A stretch of DNA of 32,947 nucleotides from Flavobacteriales bacterium UBA5422. Lineage in GTDB: Bacteria; Bacteroidota; Bacteroidia; Flavobacteriales_D; Crocinitomicaceae. A program made the position numbers and the translations under genes. A model generated the notes under the pieces. That model worked only from the letters and a program-made list of their open reading frames with translations, searched no databases and was not told where the DNA came from. Of the stretch, positions 31,643 through 32,947 are shown in pieces. The DNA lies in assembly GCA_002409405.1 (NCBI GenBank), contig DHNG01000029.1, positions 112,195 through 145,141 on the forward strand, written 5' to 3'. Within the stretch, counting starts at the first letter, position 1; each line of letters starts with the position of its first letter.

Positions 31643-32038
31643 ATGAATTTTCGCTATTTCCTTTTCTTATTTTTGTTCTTGTTTGGATGGTCAGATGTAT
31701 CTGCTCAGGAAGAACCTAACAAGGTTAAAATTACGATTTTTGAGGGAACCGTAGTGGCCGGATATGTTGACAGAGGAGCCTATTTGAATTTTTTGGGACC
31801 CAATATTAGTTTTACAAAGGGCAAACACAAGGTTGTGCTTGGGATGCTTCCTTCTTTACGCTTTAAAGAAGATACATCTACGCCTAAAAACGCACCTGTG
31901 ACGCCCAATTTAGGTGGGGGAGTGACCTATATCTATAAGAAGATTGCCTTTCAGGTACCGCTCTACTACAATGCAAAAACTGCCAGCAAAAACGGACACT
32001 GGACAATAGGAGTGGGGATGGGATACAAGTTTAAATAA
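31643..32038 (+). CDS. Small secreted, probably outer-membrane-associated protein
   Basis: I start at the ATG at 31643 (131 residues), which gives a clean signal peptide (FLFLFLFLFGWSDVSAQ); a GTG 33 nt upstream would add a hydrophobic leader of doubtful use. The mature chain (about 111 residues) is rich in alternating hydrophobic and polar residues, with strands such as KVKITIFEGTVVAGYVD, HKVVLGMLPSLRFK, GGGVTYIYKKIAFQVPLYYN and HWTIGVGMGYKFK; the C-terminal aromatic/basic ending fits a small outer-membrane beta-barrel. I do not recognise a named family. It follows the LytTR regulator after 110 bp that contain the direct repeat, so it may be that regulator's target (inference). Confidence 0.72.
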   Translation: MNFRYFLFLFLFLFGWSDVSAQEEPNKVKITIFEGTVVAGYVDRGAYLNFLGPNISFTKGKHKVVLGMLPSLRFKEDTSTPKNAPVTPNLGGGVTYIYKKIAFQVPLYYNAKTASKNGHWTIGVGMGYKFK

Positions 32039-32064
32039 GAATGCTAATTAAAATCAGGTAGTAT

Positions 32065-32947
32065 ATGAGAAGGTTTAGAAACAGTTTTTTCTATGTCGGC
32101 ACAATTGGAGGATTCTCGGTATTGATCTACTGGATTCTGATTCTCGGATCCAAACTGGAGATCGGAAAAGACATCGCTGTTAAGTTAACAGGAAAGGGAC
32201 AATGGCAAGATTTCTTAGATACATTAACACATAATTTACAGCATCCGCTGGCACTTTTACTCGCACAGATTGTAACCATTGTATTGGTCGCAAGGCTTTT
32301 CGGGTGGATTTGTACCAAAATAGGTCAACCGACAGTAATCGGAGAGATGATTGCCGGAATTGTACTGGGACCATCATTGGTGGGAATGTATTTCCCGGAA
32401 TTCTCACAGGCATTGTTTCCTGCACAATCATTGGGGAACCTCCAGTTTTTAAGCCAGATCGGTCTGATTTTGTTCATGTTTATCGTCGGCATGGAACTGG
32501 ATCTGAAAGTCTTGAGGAACAAGGCACATGATGCAGTGGTGATCAGCCATGCCAGCATCATCATACCATTTGCATTGGGAATCGGATTGGCATACTTTGT
32601 TTATGATTCTTTTGCTCCTGCGAACGTGAAGTTTACATCGTTTGCCCTGTTTGTTGGAATTGCAATGAGCATTACCGCATTTCCCGTTTTGGCAAGAATC
32701 GTACAGGAGCGTGGAATTCACAAGACACGATTGGGGACCATTGTAATTACATGTGCGGCGGCAGATGATATCACAGCGTGGTGTTTGCTTGCGGCAGTAA
32801 TTGCAATCGTGAAAGCAGGTTCATTCGTGAGTTCGTTGTACGTGATCGCCCTGGCAGTTGTCTATGTACTGGTGATGATTAAAGTAGTACGTCCGTTCTT
32901 AAAACGAATCGGAGACTTATACAGTACCAAAGCAAGTTTGACAAAAC
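32065..32947 (+). CDS. Cation:proton antiporter, KefB/CPA2-like (partial, C-terminus off right edge)
   Basis: The ATG at 32065 opens a frame that runs to the window end (294 codons seen). After one N-terminal hydrophobic helix (about 10-28) and a hydrophilic stretch (about 30-55), the sequence enters the CPA2 transporter fold: LLLAQIVTIVLVARLFGWI, QPTVIGEMIAGIVLGPSLVG, LGLLILFMF-type segment GLILFMFIVGMELD, ALFVGIAMSITAFPVLARI and the ion-binding-type motif CAAADDITAWCLLAAVIAI with the paired Asp residues (D-D, about 227-228). It should exchange Na+ or K+ for H+ across the inner membrane. The extra N-terminal region resembles that of Bacteroidota cation:proton antiporters that also carry long C-terminal tails, which cannot be seen here. 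Confidence 0.9.
   Translation, partial: MRRFRNSFFYVGTIGGFSVLIYWILILGSKLEIGKDIAVKLTGKGQWQDFLDTLTHNLQHPLALLLAQIVTIVLVARLFGWICTKIGQPTVIGEMIAGIVLGPSLVGMYFPEFSQALFPAQSLGNLQFLSQIGLILFMFIVGMELDLKVLRNKAHDAVVISHASIIIPFALGIGLAYFVYDSFAPANVKFTSFALFVGIAMSITAFPVLARIVQERGIHKTRLGTIVITCAAADDITAWCLLAAVIAIVKAGSFVSSLYVIALAVVYVLVMIKVVRPFLKRIGDLYSTKASLTK

Overview
The window reads as a chromosomal segment of a Bacteroidota bacterium, most likely order Flavobacteriales and possibly close to Fluviicola/Crocinitomicaceae (the family is an inference from gene content). The evidence is: type IX secretion (T9SS) C-terminal sorting domains of both type A and type B, a PorP/SprF-family protein, a PorE-like OmpA protein, DUF4293 and YtxJ proteins, LytTR two-component pairs including one with a beta-propeller sensor, several small lipoproteins, and starts that lack Shine-Dalgarno sequences but often have a TAnnTTTG-like -7 element upstream. 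I see no tRNA, rRNA, CRISPR array, IS element or phage gene.

Layout. 1-772: two related small lipoproteins on the minus strand, the first cut by the left edge. 978-3493: a tight plus-strand run of pheS, a YtxJ-like bacillithiol protein and a lipoprotein glutaminyl-peptide cyclotransferase. 3555-7276: a T9SS-exported alpha/beta hydrolase, a terminator, a DUF4293 membrane protein and an ABC-F (Uup-like) ATPase. 7284-10899 (minus): a LytTR response regulator overlapping a large propeller/Y_Y_Y/histidine kinase sensor. 11106-12722: a membrane-bound TPR/AraC-type regulator, divergent from the sensor.

12847-22051 is the most interesting part. It is an apparent four-gene operon: a small secreted protein of unknown function, a 1768-residue repeat-built surface protein (RCC1-like head, GEVED domain, two thrombospondin-type-3 arrays flanking five Ig/cadherin-like domains, type B T9SS tail), a PorP/SprF-family outer-membrane protein and a PorE-like TPR/PD40/OmpA peptidoglycan-binding protein. 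A strong intrinsic terminator closes it. The arrangement resembles the SprB-SprF logic known from Flavobacterium: a dedicated outer-membrane partner and cell-wall anchor next to one giant type B cargo.

22130-24933: a WG-repeat secreted protein (minus) and a leucine-rich-repeat T9SS cargo (plus). 24994-27733: an RDD membrane protein (minus), divergent from an MsbA-type ABC exporter. 27730-29900 (minus): two related lipocalin-like lipoproteins and imidazolonepropionase HutI. 30065-31532: a short LytS-like kinase overlapping a GTG-started LytTR regulator, followed by a 21-bp-spaced direct repeat and a small secreted protein. 32065 to the right edge: the N-terminal part of a KefB/CPA2-type cation:proton antiporter. 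Six starts were moved from a longer or non-ATG option, or set to GTG, as explained per gene.
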